A program made the position numbers and the translations under genes. This document shows, piece after piece, positions 7,517 to 16,129 of a stretch of 64,000 nt of DNA. Location of the stretch: contig OY970239.1 of assembly GCA_963715405.1 (NCBI GenBank), forward strand, positions 806,001 to 870,000, read 5' to 3'. Numbering within the stretch: position 1 is the stretch's first letter; every line of letters starts with the position of its first letter. The DNA is from JALZKA01 sp963715405 (GTDB lineage: Bacteria > Actinomycetota > Thermoleophilia > Solirubrobacterales > 70-9). The notes beneath the pieces were generated by a model, which saw only the letters and a list, made by a program, of their open reading frames with translations, was not told the origin of the DNA and did not search any database.

Positions 7517-8062
7517 ATGACCGGCGAAGGCGAATGGGTTTGGCACGTTGGCTATCTCGTTCCGGCCCACCGCGTCCAGGTTGAGGTTCATCAGTTCAGC
7601 CAACGGACAACTTGGCACCACGCGGAAGACGTGTCGCTGTCCCCCTCCTGGACGCTGACGACCTATGTTCCAGGAGATGGCGCCCCGGGCGCTATGCCCC
7701 CAGAACTCCCGGATTGGAAGCTCGTTGCTGTCGATGCCGATCGCTTTGCGGATCATGTCGCCGAGCACCTAGGGCTCAAGTGGCACATGGGGAGCGCGGA
7801 ACCGAGTGAGGAGGGCGCGTTCCACATCGTTTCCTGGCGATCGAAAGCGATGACCGACGTGCTCGCCGAGGCGGAGCGGCAGAGGGCTTCCGTCAATACG
7901 GCTCCAGCGCCGCCTCCGGTGTATTCGCCACCCTCATACGCCCGACAGCCGGCGACGCCGACGCATCGCACGGGGTCGGGAGCGATCCAATCAGGAATGC
8001 GGGCGGGCGCTCTCGCGGGGTTCGTGGATGGGATAACCGGCGGCGGGTTCTTCGACTTCTAG
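7517..8062 (+). CDS. Hypothetical protein with Pro-rich linker and Gly-rich C-terminus
   Basis: The 181-residue frame begins MTGEGEWVWHVG. Residues 1-115 look like a compact mixed domain (DWKLVAVDADRFADHVAEHL, HIVSWRSKAMTDVLAEAERQ). A Pro-rich linker (PAPPPVYSPPSYARQ) and a short Gly/Ala hydrophobic end (AGALAGFVDGITGGGFFDF) follow. A plus-strand frame ending at 7393 has a similar Gly-rich then acidic tail, so this may be one of a pair. No family is recognised and the ribosome binding site is weak. It overlaps the 3' end of the convergent gene by 72 bases, which suggests one of the two is longer than its original form. Confidence 0.5.
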   Translation: MTGEGEWVWHVGYLVPAHRVQVEVHQFSQRTTWHHAEDVSLSPSWTLTTYVPGDGAPGAMPPELPDWKLVAVDADRFADHVAEHLGLKWHMGSAEPSEEGAFHIVSWRSKAMTDVLAEAERQRASVNTAPAPPPVYSPPSYARQPATPTHRTGSGAIQSGMRAGALAGFVDGITGGGFFDF

Positions 8063-8416
8063 CCTGGGGCGCGGCTGCGGTGGCCTCTTGCGAGCGACCC
8101 CCTGGGATGTGGCGGAGGAAGCGGCCAGGGCCACGACCGCAACCTTGCGCGGCCAGATCCTTTTCACATCGTCCTGCGTCAGCGCACCAGCCCGCGCTCG
8201 CCGCGTCCACTCACCGAGCGTTGCCTGCTCGGCAGAATCAAGCGCGTTCAGGTCGCCGGACTCCACATAGGATCGAAGCCGGCCTCGGTGCACTTCTGCG
8301 GTCCCGGGTCCCAGGGCATCCTCGATCGCTCGGAGCTGATTCTCAGTAATCCGAGGAGTCCAAGAAACGCCGGTCGAGCCTTGCGCCAGTTGCTGGTTGA
8401 GAGTTAAGCGATCCAT
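7991..8416 (-). CDS. Hypothetical protein, basic with coding-like N-terminus
   Basis: The 141-residue frame starts MDRLTLNQQLAQGSTG. The first roughly 95 residues have balanced composition and predicted helices (ENQLRAIEDALG, LNALDSAEQATLGEWTRRAR, LTQDDVKRIW). The last 45 are Arg/Pro-rich and overlap the convergent gene, so the true C-terminus may have been lost by a frameshift. I do not recognise a family. It precedes an intergenic stretch on the other strand. Confidence 0.45.
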   Translation of the reverse strand: MDRLTLNQQLAQGSTGVSWTPRITENQLRAIEDALGPGTAEVHRGRLRSYVESGDLNALDSAEQATLGEWTRRARAGALTQDDVKRIWPRKVAVVALAASSATSQGVARKRPPQPRPRLEVEEPAAGYPIHEPRESARPHS

Positions 8417-8777
8417 CCGCTATCCGCTATCGGCAAACTCACCTCGCGGCTTGATGTCTCGCCCCCACTGCCTGACCTAGGGTGTCGCGGCGCTGTGGGG
8501 AACGACACACTTTTAGGGGCGTTTGGAAGCCCCAGCCGTTCCACGACCCATGGGTAATCGTGAGGGACAAGCCCTGCCACTATCGGATTTCATCAGCCTC
8601 GGGGGTTGGGGTCTAGGGACCACGGAGAAAAGTTGCGGAAAACTACGGATGCGCGAAGCGCTTTCTGACTCTAAAGTCGACGATGGCGGCTGTAGGGGTC
8701 GCCGGAAAAGGGATAGGGGTTATCCATTGGTCCAGCTGGGAGGCAACGTGGGACGCGAGACGGCGCAAAAACGACTC
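8417..8777. other. Intergenic stretch upstream of the delta-60 repeat gene
   Basis: The plus-strand frame of the downstream gene stays open through 8523-8777, but the predicted signal peptide starts at 8778, so the upstream part is unlikely to be translated. I see no RNA gene, repeat copy or clear promoter here. Confidence 0.3.
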
Positions 8778-10602
8778 ATGAAGAACTCTGGACGGCCTAA
8801 CTCCGGCACGCGCCAGATCAAGCGAGCGCGGGCCAGCAGGCGGGGAGTGTTCGCCCTGCTACTCATTCTCGGGACGGTTCTGACATTCGCCGGTGTGGCG
8901 GTCGCCGCGGCCGGAGACCTCGATCCCACCTTCGACGATGACGGCAAGCGGGTCATCGACTTCGGCAGCTCGATCGAGCAGGCCGAGGCGCTGGTGGTCC
9001 AGTCCGACGGAAAGCTGCTGGTCGCGGGCAGCGACGATCGATCCGTCATTCGCCTCAACCCGAACGGCTCCACCGACATCGATTTCGGCACCAACGGGAA
9101 GGTGAGCACCTCCCAACTGGTCGTAAGAGACGTCGCCCTTCAAGCTGACGGCAAGATCGTCGTCGCGGGGATGGCCTGGGGCGGCAACACCCAGGCAGGC
9201 GACACCGGCTATGACTTCGCCCTCGCCCGCTACGAGGCGAATGGGTCCCCCGACACGACTTTTGGCGCGAGCGGGATCACCACCACTCCGATCGGCTCGG
9301 GCACGGCGAAGGACGAAGCAGCCTCGGTCGCGATCGCGCCGGACGGCGATGTCGTGCTCGCCGGCTCCACGCAAGGCACGCCGAGCCTCGCTGCCGTCGC
9401 CCGCTATGACTCGGCCGGCGACCTCGACGACACCTTCGACGCCGATGGCAAGGCGACCACCGACTTCGGCTCGTCGGGGGACGCCAGTGCTTACGACCTC
9501 GTGGTCCAGGCGGACGGGAAGATGGTGGTGGCGGGCGGCACCAGCAACGGGGACTTCGCGCTTGCTCGGTTCAACCTCGACGGCTCCTTCGACCCAGCCT
9601 TCGGCACGGACGGGAAGGTCCTCACCGACTTCGGCGGCATCGAGTGGGCGAATGCTCTCGGCCTCCATGGCGGGAGCCTGGTGGCGGCAGGCACCTCGAT
9701 AGGCAACAGCGGCTCCGACCCCGACTTCGCCGTGGCCCGCTACGCCTCGGACGGCTCCCTCGACACTAGCTTCGACACTGACGGCAAGGTGACTACTGGC
9801 GTCGGCGACGTGACCGGCTTCAACAGCGCCGACCACGCGAACGACGTCGCCGTCCAGTCGGACGGGAAGGTCGTCCTGGCCGGCACGGCCGAGACCGGGA
9901 CCAACACGAGCAGGCTCAATGACTTCGCCGTCGCCCGCTACGCCTCGGACGGTGCGCTCGACACCTCGTTTGGCGAGGACGGCACACTGATGACCGACTT
10001 CGGTTCCGATGGCGACATCGCGGACGCCGTCGCCATCCAGTCGGACGGCAAGATCGTCGCCGCGGGCAGGACGGGTCCCCGGAGTTCCGGTCCGCGGGAC
10101 TTCGCGCTCGCCCGGTACGACGGCGGCGACGCGGACGGCGACGGGGTCCCCGACTCCTCCGACAACTGCCCAACCGTCGCAAACGCCGGTCAACAGGACC
10201 AGGACGGAGACGGCAAGGGCGATGTCTGCGACAGCGACGGGGACGGGGACGGGGTCGCAAACGCAAGTGACTCGTGCCCGACGGTCGCTTCAAGCGGGCC
10301 ACAGGGCTGCCCAACATTTACCCGCTCGCTGACGCTCAGGTATGTGAACAGCGCGAGCGCCTTCAGGGGGGCCCTCTCCTCCGCCAATGCGGAGTGCGAG
10401 AAGGGGCCGGCCGGTCTCGGTCTGGAAGGTCCGTCCCGGTGCCGACCTGAAGCTCGGGACGGCGACGACCACCCCTACGGGCACTTACACGCTTGCGAAG
10501 CCGCGCCGAAGCGGCAAGTACTACTCGAAGGCGACGGCGCGCTTCATCGCCGGGGTGGGTACCTGCGCTGCGGCAAGGTCGCCGATATTGACTCTGGAGT
10601 AG
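8778..10602 (+). pseudogene. Secreted delta-60 repeat protein with thrombospondin-type-3 repeats, frameshifted near its 3' end
   Basis: The start MKNSGRPNSG leads into a signal peptide (LLLILGTVLTFAGVAVAAAG). Seven roughly 60-residue delta-60 repeats follow, each with LDPTFDDDGK-like and QSDGKLLVAG-like halves, expected to form a beta-propeller. Next come two calcium-binding type-3 repeats (DADGDGVPDSSDNCP, DSDGDGDGVANASDSCP). The frame then shifts near 10400: the zero frame runs on to 10667 in unlikely sequence, whereas the +1 frame gives RPVSVWKVRPGADLK through to FIAGVGTCAAARSPILTLE and stops at 10600-10602. An extra base in a GGGGCCGG run explains this. Probably a cell-surface or extracellular protein of unknown ligand. 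Confidence 0.75.
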
Positions 10603-10638
10603 AGACTCAGGTCCAACGCAGCGAAACGAGGTGCTGGA

Positions 10639-11013
10639 TCAACTCTGGCCGAGCCTTAGGAGCGTAGCGGCATCGATCTGGGCGTCGCGCTTCTGGCGCG
10701 CCTCCGAGGGCGAGGTGATGTCGAGCTCGCCGAGGGCAGCGGCGTAAGGCCTAGGGCCTCCCTCGGGGTGGTCGGGCAGCTTCTTTTCGTATGTCTTCCC
10801 GAAATCGAAGATCCGGGTTGCGACCGGGTAGGGGCGCTCGCCTGCCGAAGACCAGACGATCCCGTTCCCGGGGATAGGCTCGTTCAGGAGCGAGCTGAGC
10901 AGGTCGTCTGAGAAGTGCGCGTTGGCCGCCTTGAGCGTCTTCAGGTCGCGTTCGGAGAGCAGGTGGAAGACGAAGTAATTGTCGGCTTGGGAGAGCAGCT
11001 CCGCAGGCTCAGC
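10639..11013 (-). pseudogene. C-terminal fragment of a HerA-like ATP-binding protein
   Basis: On the minus strand a frame ending with TGA at 10639-10641 reads SAEPAELLSQADNYFVF, then HLLSERDLKTLKAANAHFSD, IVWSSAGERPYPVATRIFDF and a C-terminal tail to ...LLRLGQS. This resembles the final part of HerA/DUF87-type helicase-transport ATPases, where a Q-A-D-N-Y/F-HLLS element follows the Walker motifs. The Walker A and B parts are missing: the frame is cut off where the propeller gene ends. No start codon is available, so this is a remnant. HerA-like ATPases occur in defence and transfer modules; none of their usual partners is seen here. Confidence 0.5.
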
Positions 11014-12361
11014 GCTGACGGTTGAAGCGGACGATTGCGTCGTCCTCTTCTGAGGTCACGTAGACCGATTTCCCGTCTGGGCTCACCGTGGGTGCCTCGG
11101 TCGAGTTGAGGCCATTCGTGTCGTCATCGCAGTTATCAGCACCGTCAGGCGGGTCGTTGTCGTCGATGCAGCCTTGGGGAGTGAGGGCGCCACTTTTGTT
11201 GCGCTTGAAAACGACGATCGAATCATCCTCTTCTGAGGTCACGTAGACCGACTTCCCGTCCGAGCTCACCACGACCGAACCCGCACCTTCGAGGCCGTTC
11301 GTGTCGTTGCCGCAGTTGTCGGGCCCTTCGTCGTTGTCTTCGATGCAGCCCTTCGGCGTGAGTGCTCCACTGGCGCTGCGATCGAATCGAACGACTGTGT
11401 TGTCAGAACCGCCGGTCACGTAGACGGACTTGCCGTCAGGGCTCGCCGCGACCGAGCCGGCACCTTCGAGGCCGTTCGTGTCGTCGCCGCAGTTGTCCGG
11501 ACCTGCCGGGGGATCGTTGTCGTCGATGCAGCCCTTTGGCGTGAGGGCACCGCTGTTGTCGCGATTGAAGCGGACGATCGCCTGGTCGTCCTCGCCAATC
11601 ACGTATACGGACTTCCCGTCCGGACTCACCGCGACTGCGCCGGCCCCGTTGAGGCCGTTGGTGTCGTCGTCGCAGTTGTCGGCACCGGCGTCGTTGTCGT
11701 CGATGCACTCCTTTGACGTCAGGGCGCCACTGTTGTTGCGGTTGAAGCGGACGATTGCATTGTCGCCCTCTGTTGCGGCGTAAACGGACTCCCCGTCCGG
11801 ACTCACCGCGACCGAGCTGGCTCCCGCAAGTCCATCGGCGGCGTCCGCGCAATTGTCAGGCCCGTCAGGCGGGTCGTTGTCTTCGATGCAGCCACGGGGG
11901 GTAAGCGCGCCGCTGCCGCTGCGGTTAAAGCGAACGATCGCGTCGTCGTCGTCGTCGGAAGCCACGTAAACGGACTCCCCATCGGGGCTTACCGCGACCG
12001 AGCCGGCACCGTCAAGCCCATCACTGTCGTCGCCGCAAGAGTCGGCGCCCACGTCGTTGTCGTCAATGCAGCCCTGGGGCGTTAGCGCGCCGCCGTCGCT
12101 GCGGTTGAAACGGACGATCGCGTCGTCCCCGCCAGAGACAACGTAGACCGACTTCCCGTCCGGACTCACCACAACGCCGTCGGGCTCGTCGAGTCCGTTC
12201 GCGTCGTCCGCACAGTTGTCCGCCCCCGCATCGTTGTCATCGATGCAGCCCTTCGGCGTCAGGGTCCCTACGCCCGAACCGGCGCCTGCGACGGCCACCA
12301 TGGGGATGACAGACGCTGCCATGACCGCGGCTAGGCCGACGAGTCGCATTAGGACTGCCAT
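11009..12361 (-). CDS. Secreted seven-repeat beta-propeller protein with Asp-rich disulfide loops
   Basis: The 450-residue protein has a signal peptide (MRLVGLAAVMAASVIPMVAVAG) and seven tandem repeats of 58-61 residues. Each contains GALTPKGCIDDND, a DNC-DD-NGL loop, VAVSPDGKSVYV and AIVRFNR. Seven copies match one complete seven-bladed propeller of the lactonase/YVTN type. Every repeat adds a two-cysteine, Asp-rich insert (C-IDDND-x-DN-C), which looks like a disulfide-closed calcium-binding loop. The repeats are nearly identical at the protein level. The gene is intact, in contrast to its island neighbours. Its stop overlaps the HerA-like remnant. Confidence 0.8.
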   Translation of the reverse strand: MAVLMRLVGLAAVMAASVIPMVAVAGAGSGVGTLTPKGCIDDNDAGADNCADDANGLDEPDGVVVSPDGKSVYVVSGGDDAIVRFNRSDGGALTPQGCIDDNDVGADSCGDDSDGLDGAGSVAVSPDGESVYVASDDDDDAIVRFNRSGSGALTPRGCIEDNDPPDGPDNCADAADGLAGASSVAVSPDGESVYAATEGDNAIVRFNRNNSGALTSKECIDDNDAGADNCDDDTNGLNGAGAVAVSPDGKSVYVIGEDDQAIVRFNRDNSGALTPKGCIDDNDPPAGPDNCGDDTNGLEGAGSVAASPDGKSVYVTGGSDNTVVRFDRSASGALTPKGCIEDNDEGPDNCGNDTNGLEGAGSVVVSSDGKSVYVTSEEDDSIVVFKRNKSGALTPQGCIDDNDPPDGADNCDDDTNGLNSTEAPTVSPDGKSVYVTSEEDDAIVRFNRQR

Positions 12362-12460
12362 CGGGGCGATCCTATCCTGCCGTTCGGGTCAGGGCAGTCG
12401 ACCTCGACATTGGTGAAGTTTCGGTGCCCGTATACGGATGTATCACCCAAGCATCGGACG

Positions 12461-12925
12461 ATGCCGATCCTTGGCAAGCGCGTGGAGGTAGCCGTTGGAG
12501 TGATCGATGATGATCCGGAGTTCCTCTCAGAGTTCGCAGGCCGCCTTTCGAAAGGCACTCCCAATCCGATTGGGCCCGGGGGAGATCTGGGGCCTCCTGA
12601 CCCCTCGCTGTGGTTCTGGGTCGAGGACGCGGAAGGCCGCCATACGGACGAAAGCGCCTATGTGCTTTGCATGGAAAGCACGATTAAAATCGCGAGGATA
12701 CCTCGCAGAGTCGAGCGGCCACCGATACGCACAAGGGTTTATTACCGCGGATGCTCGCGCCACGGCACGCGCCAAGCGGTTTGGGCGCTGCTGCCAATTA
12801 GAGCCGGCTATGCGCTGGCGCCTGGCAATGTCCTTGGTCACGGTGTCCCGTGCTCTTCCGAGTGTCACGGGTCTCCCGTCCGTTCAGTTCGGGGCGTCCC
12901 CCGCCCGCGAAGGCGCACCACGTAG
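12461..12925 (+). CDS. Hypothetical protein whose frame runs through hairpin repeat R1
   Basis: The frame MPILGKRVEVAVGVIDDD, then LSEFAGRLSKGTPNP and PPDPSLWFWVEDAEG, looks coding up to about residue 60. It then enters repeat R1 (12641-12681), where the left arm and its TAG are missing, and continues into Arg-rich sequence. The original stop probably lay at the repeat boundary, as in the SnoaL cassettes, and was lost when R1 decayed. No family is recognised. Treat only 12461-12640 as likely real coding sequence. Confidence 0.35.
   Translation: MPILGKRVEVAVGVIDDDPEFLSEFAGRLSKGTPNPIGPGGDLGPPDPSLWFWVEDAEGRHTDESAYVLCMESTIKIARIPRRVERPPIRTRVYYRGCSRHGTRQAVWALLPIRAGYALAPGNVLGHGVPCSSECHGSPVRSVRGVPRPRRRTT
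12641..12681 (+). repeat. Hairpin repeat R1 (left arm degraded)
   Basis: This copy keeps GGACGAAAGCGCCTA and the complete right half ending TGCATGGAAAGCAC. The outer left arm GTGCTTT is replaced. The inner stem AAAGC/GCTTT remains. It is the leftmost of seven related copies. Confidence 0.75.
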
Positions 12926-13559
12926 AAGACCTGGTTGGTGCCAGGCGGCGGCTGGGTCCACGTGTTGGGTGTCGGTCGAGGAGCCCACAAGTGCGTACGG
13001 GCCGCCCATCGTGGCGGAGCGAAGGATCTCGTAGTAAGCGGTGCCCTGCACAACAGGCCAGGTGAGCGTGACCTGGTTCGGCGGATTCCCAATCGCACTG
13101 AGCCCGAAGAACCGCGTAAGCGTCGCCAGTCGCGGCGAACGGCTGCACGACGGCCACTCCGTGGCACTCCGCCCGTTCTCAGGCGCAGCGCTCCGTCGAC
13201 GTCGTACTCGCTGGTCCAGGCGGCCCGACCAGGCTCAGCATGCCTGCAGGCCGGCCGGATCGCCGCTCGACCGGCCCCTCGTAGGACAAGCTGCCGTCGG
13301 CGATCGGCGCTCCACGGGTCGTGAAGACGGTCCTGGGCGCGCACGGAAAGCCGGCTCGCAGCTTGGAACCCGGCGGGATCCTTGTTCCCGCAGCGTTGAC
13401 CTCGAACTCCAAGGCGCTGTCGACTCCGCCGCCGTCGTGATCCCCGTAAGGGCCGCCGTGAGGGGTGATCGGCCCGGCTAGCGACGGCGCCGGCGCGACG
13501 ATGACGAGCATCGCTCCCGCCAAGCCCCCTGTCAGACCAAGTCGGCGGTGAAGCGACAC
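12865..13559 (-). pseudogene. Secreted fibronectin-III-like protein, frameshifted at least twice
   Basis: An ATG at 13559 opens a signal peptide (GLTGGLAGAMLVIVAPAPSLAG) followed by EFEVNAAGTRIPPGSKLRAG and GAPIADGSLSYEGPV, then the frame closes near 13180. A second frame carries a convincing FN3-like stretch (NPPNQVTLTWPVVQGTAYY, EILRSATMGGPYALVGS), and a third frame completes the domain with QPPPGTNQVFYVVRL before stopping at 12865. All three pieces are in order on one strand, so this was a single secreted protein. It lies between hairpin repeats R1 and R2 but in opposite orientation to the cassette genes. Confidence 0.6.
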
Positions 13560-13687
13560 GTCTTTAATCTAGCCCGAAGGCCAGGCCAACGAGCCAATTG
13601 AGACGCGACCCTGCCGTTCTACGTGCTCGGGTTCGCAGGTCCCTGATCGGGAACCCCGCCGAGGGAAAGTCGCCGGGCTTCGGAGTA

Positions 13688-13732
13688 GTGCTTTGGACGA
13701 AAGGCGTCTAAGCCGCTTTGCATGGAAAGCAC
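13688..13732 (+). repeat. Hairpin repeat R2
   Basis: A complete 45-base copy with outer arms GTGCTTT and AAAGCAC, internal loop sides GGACGA and GCATGG, and an inner stem with GCG/CGC. It is preceded by CGGAGTA, so a TAG straddles its first base. About 20 bases upstream resemble the 3' end of the SnoaL gene that precedes R6. Confidence 0.85.
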
Positions 13733-13754
13733 CTAAGGTTCGATACTATCCGAA

Positions 13755-14060
13755 GATGGCACTCGAAGCGGGCGCGCACACTACGGACTCGAATTGGCAT
13801 CGCGGTCGGTCTACCTGAGCGTGCTTTGTCATAGCTGGATGCGGCGGCGGCGAGAGCCACCCCGAGCCCAGAGGACGAAACGGCCAAAGCGAGGCTCATC
13901 GAGGCCCGGAAAGATTTCGAGGGACGCCGCTGCTGAGGTTGAAAGTGACGAGTTTCGACGAATCCAGGACGAGGAGCAGGCTCTCGCACGGTATGAGAAG
14001 CAGGCTTCTAAGGAAGAAGTCGAGTTCGACCCCACCCCGCCGCTGAGTCTACGCACCTGA
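13755..14060 (+). pseudogene. Unassigned coding-like remnant between R2 and R3
   Basis: Two plus-strand frames each carry part of a charged, helical protein: LDAAAARATPSPEDETAKAR then LIEARKDFEG in one, and AAEVESDEFRRIQDEEQALA followed by RYEKQASKEEVEFDP, stopping at 14058-14060, in the other. They join naturally if one base is gained or lost near 13930. The start is unclear and no family is recognised. Confidence 0.3.
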
Positions 14061-14175
14061 CCTGCTTATGGATACCTTTCCGAGAACGGCTACGCGAATG
14101 GTTCCCACCATCGCTGGGGAGTAGATCTCGGCGGACTCCGATCGGAGATTCGGCTAATCACGCTCAGCGCGTATC

Positions 14176-14428
14176 GAATTTTACGAAGACTTCGACCACG
14201 TCACGATGATCGCCTCACCCCGATTGGGTCATATCGCCCGCACTCATCGTGAGATGATCGAAGCGGGCGTCATGTTCGCGGGAGATATCTCGGAGCGGCC
14301 AGGTTTTCTGTCTCGAACCTGATGCCGAAGAGCCGGAACCCTGCGATCCGCCCACTGACGAGGAGCTGGCCGAATCAGCGGCCCGGCTCCGCCGGGAGGA
14401 TAAGGCGAACCGGCCAGACGACGACTAG
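14176..14428 (+). pseudogene. Unassigned frameshifted small gene before R3
   Basis: One frame reads EFYEDFDHVTMIASPRLGH then ARTHREMIEAGVMFAGDISE and closes near 14320. The next frame continues FCLEPDAEEPEPCDPPTDEE then LAESAARLRREDKANRPDDD with a TAG at 14426-14428, ten bases before R3. The position directly ahead of the repeat matches the pattern of the SnoaL cassettes. The family is unknown. Confidence 0.35.
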
Positions 14429-14437
14429 TCGGACTTA

Positions 14438-14480
14438 GACGCTTTGGACGAGAAGCGCTAGTCGCTTCGCATGGAAAACG
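14438..14480 (+). repeat. Hairpin repeat R3 (divergent outer arms)
   Basis: The core GCTTTGGACGAGAAGCG is followed by CGCTTCGCATGGAAAACG. The inner stem is GAAGCG/CGCTTC: relative to copies with A at the first position and T at the last, both sides changed, which is consistent with covariation. The outer arms are weakened. Confidence 0.75.
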
Positions 14481-14556
14481 GAAGGTGTCGGAGGCAAACA
14501 TCGAGTCCACCTCCAAGCGGGTCCCTCCCAACATTGAGCCAGTCTATAGTCCAGCT

Positions 14557-15015
14557 ATGGGGCGGAGATCTATTGCCAGTGTTGCGGTCGCCGTGGTGAT
14601 CGTGCCCGCGACTGTCTTAGCTGGGCCGGCGAACGCGCCCATCACGCAGGATTTCACCGATGGCTTTCAAGCCGCCTGGGGTACCGATGCGCCCGTCTCG
14701 ACAAATAGCCAAGTCTTCAGACCAATTCCAAGCATGCCCCATGGAGCCGAGATCGGGCAGGAGTGGAACCATCCCGCCCCTCTTTACGTCAGTGTGGACC
14801 TCAAGGGCGGAGAAGCTTCGGTCCGAGTGAGGGGCACGGGCACTTCCGGGATCATGCGGCCACGCACCGTGACTTTCTCCGGGAGGGGCGTTCAAACCGC
14901 AACGTTCTTCGCCGACAGCGGGGTCGAGAACCCCACGATCGAGTGGAAGCGGGTCGGAAACTCTGAAGTCACGGCTGCCTCGGTCGTCGCGTCCATCACT
15001 GGCGAGCTCGACTAG
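14557..15015 (+). CDS. Small secreted protein, unassigned
   Basis: Started at MGRRSIASVAVAVVIVPATV, the product has about 152 residues with a clear signal peptide ending near LAGPANA. A start 24 codons upstream (14485) would put a hydrophilic stretch before the signal, so it is less likely. The mature part (SVDLKGGEASVRVRGTGTSG, TVTFSGRGVQTATFFADSGV) looks like an all-beta extracellular domain. No family is recognised. It is the single intact gene between repeats R3 and R4. Confidence 0.6.
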   Translation: MGRRSIASVAVAVVIVPATVLAGPANAPITQDFTDGFQAAWGTDAPVSTNSQVFRPIPSMPHGAEIGQEWNHPAPLYVSVDLKGGEASVRVRGTGTSGIMRPRTVTFSGRGVQTATFFADSGVENPTIEWKRVGNSEVTAASVVASITGELD

Positions 15016-15102
15016 CTGGGCCATAGACCACGGCAGAGACCCGTCAGACCAGGCTCATTCGAGACTCCGGCGCAGACGGGCCCTCGGAATAGCTGGGAAG
15101 TA

Positions 15103-15147
15103 GTGCCTTGGACGAAAAACGTCTATCGCGCTTTGCGTGGAAAGCAC
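15103..15147 (+). repeat. Hairpin repeat R4
   Basis: A 45-base copy with GTGCCTTGGACGAAAAACG on the left and CGCTTTGCGTGGAAAGCAC on the right, preceded by TA to give TAG across its start. The outer arm has one mismatch and the inner stem is weakened. Confidence 0.8.
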
Positions 15148-15175
15148 AATGAATCACGACATACTGGGCGAGCCA

Positions 15176-15583
15176 ATGTCGGAGCAGAACGTGAAGATCC
15201 TGCGGGAGTCCATGGCTCGGTTCGAGCAGGACGGCATTCCCGATCTAGAGACCTTCGACCCCGATGTTGAAATCATCAATTTTGATGCATTCCCCCTCAC
15301 ACGGCCGTATCACGGATGGGATGGAATCCGAGCTTGGCTGACCGAGGTCAGTGAACCCTTCGAGGACTTTCAGTTCCACGTGATCGAGGTTCTGGCTCAC
15401 AACGACGAGCACGTAGTAACCGAGTGCCGAGTCAAAGGACAGTCGAAGACGGGTGGGCCGCCGTTTGAGCTGACCTGGGGGGTGGTCTGGACGTTCCGAG
15501 ATGGCAAGGTGACCAGGGCGGAAGGTCTCCGCACCCCAGACGAAGCCCTCAAAGCTGCGGGCTTTGCAAGGAATAGCGCTTAG
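15176..15583 (+). CDS. SnoaL-like (NTF2-superfamily) protein in a hairpin-bounded cassette
   Basis: The 135-residue product starts MSEQNVKILRESMARFEQDG, preferred over an upstream ATG inside repeat R4. The pattern fits the SnoaL-like fold: an N-terminal helix, DPDVEIINFD, WDGIRAWLTEVSEPFEDFQF, then VKGQSKTGGPPFELTWGVVW and a closing DGKVTRAEGLRTPDEALKAAG. Such proteins are cone-shaped enzymes or ligand binders of diverse function, and these lack an obvious catalytic His/Asp assignment. The stop codon TAG lies inside repeat R5, so repeat and gene are physically fused. Confidence 0.8.
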   Translation: MSEQNVKILRESMARFEQDGIPDLETFDPDVEIINFDAFPLTRPYHGWDGIRAWLTEVSEPFEDFQFHVIEVLAHNDEHVVTECRVKGQSKTGGPPFELTWGVVWTFRDGKVTRAEGLRTPDEALKAAGFARNSA

Positions 15584-15618
15584 GACGAGAAGCGCTAGTC
15601 GCTTTGCATGGAAAGCAC
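15575..15618 (+). repeat. Hairpin repeat R5 (contains the stop codon of the SnoaL gene)
   Basis: It starts with GCGCTTAGGACGAGAAGCG and ends TCGCTTTGCATGGAAAGCAC. The TAG at 15581-15583 terminates the upstream SnoaL gene within the left arm. Inner stem AAGCG/CGCTT is intact. Confidence 0.85.
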
Positions 15619-15648
15619 ATACCCCAGGACCGCGCGATACTAGGGGCG

Positions 15649-16045
15649 ATGTCGCAGGAGAACATCGAGACGGTGCGCCGCATCTACGACGCCTTTGGCG
15701 AGGGGTGATTTCGCGCGAGCGGGTGAGGAGGGGGAACCCGATTTCGAGTGGATTCCCCCGGAGCAAGACATCCACGGACCAGTTCAAGGACTGGAAAGCC
15801 TTCGACGCTTCCTGGAGGACCAGAACGAGGCCTTCGAGGACTTTCGAGTCGAGGCCGAGGAGTTGAAGGACAACGGCGACCAGGTCCTCGCGTTGGTCCG
15901 GGTCAGGGGCCGGGGTCGCGCAAGCGGCGTCGACATTGATATCCGAGCGGCGAACCTCTGGACTTTTCGCGGGGGCCGTCTCATTCGTGGCCAGGTGTTC
16001 CCCGACCGCGAGATGGCCCTCGAAGCCGCCGGGCTGTCGGAGTAG
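15649..16045 (+). pseudogene. SnoaL-like protein, single frameshift
   Basis: ATG at 15649 gives MSQENIETVRRIYDAFGEG, then a TGA. Removing one G from the GGGG run at 15702-15705 restores ...GEGDFARAGEEGEPDFEWI and the rest of the SnoaL fold: SLRRFLEDQNEAFEDF, VLALVRVRGRGRASGVDIDI, NLWTFRGGRLIRGQVF and REMALEAAGLSE. The stop TAG (16043-16045) shares its last base with the first base of R6. It is a paralogue of the gene in the preceding cassette. A homopolymer sequencing error is possible, but similar lesions cluster only in the island. Confidence 0.75.
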
Positions 16046-16090
16046 TGCTTTGGACGAGAAGCGCCTAAGTCACTTGCATGAAAGACGCAC
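16045..16090 (+). repeat. Hairpin repeat R6 (right arm degraded)
   Basis: The left half GTGCTTTGGACGAGAAGCGC is perfect. The right half has a lost T and an inserted AGAC (CACTTGCATGAAAGACGCAC), so the outer arm pairs imperfectly. The SnoaL stop codon TAG ends on its first base. Confidence 0.8.
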
Positions 16091-16129
16091 TATTTCTCGC
16101 TGATTCGCGAGCGCCCGTCCTCTATGCGG

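Noticed and set aside
7301..7768. A 155-residue minus-strand gene
   Set aside because: It is antisense to the more coding-like plus-strand frame at 7517-8062 and has no recognisable feature.
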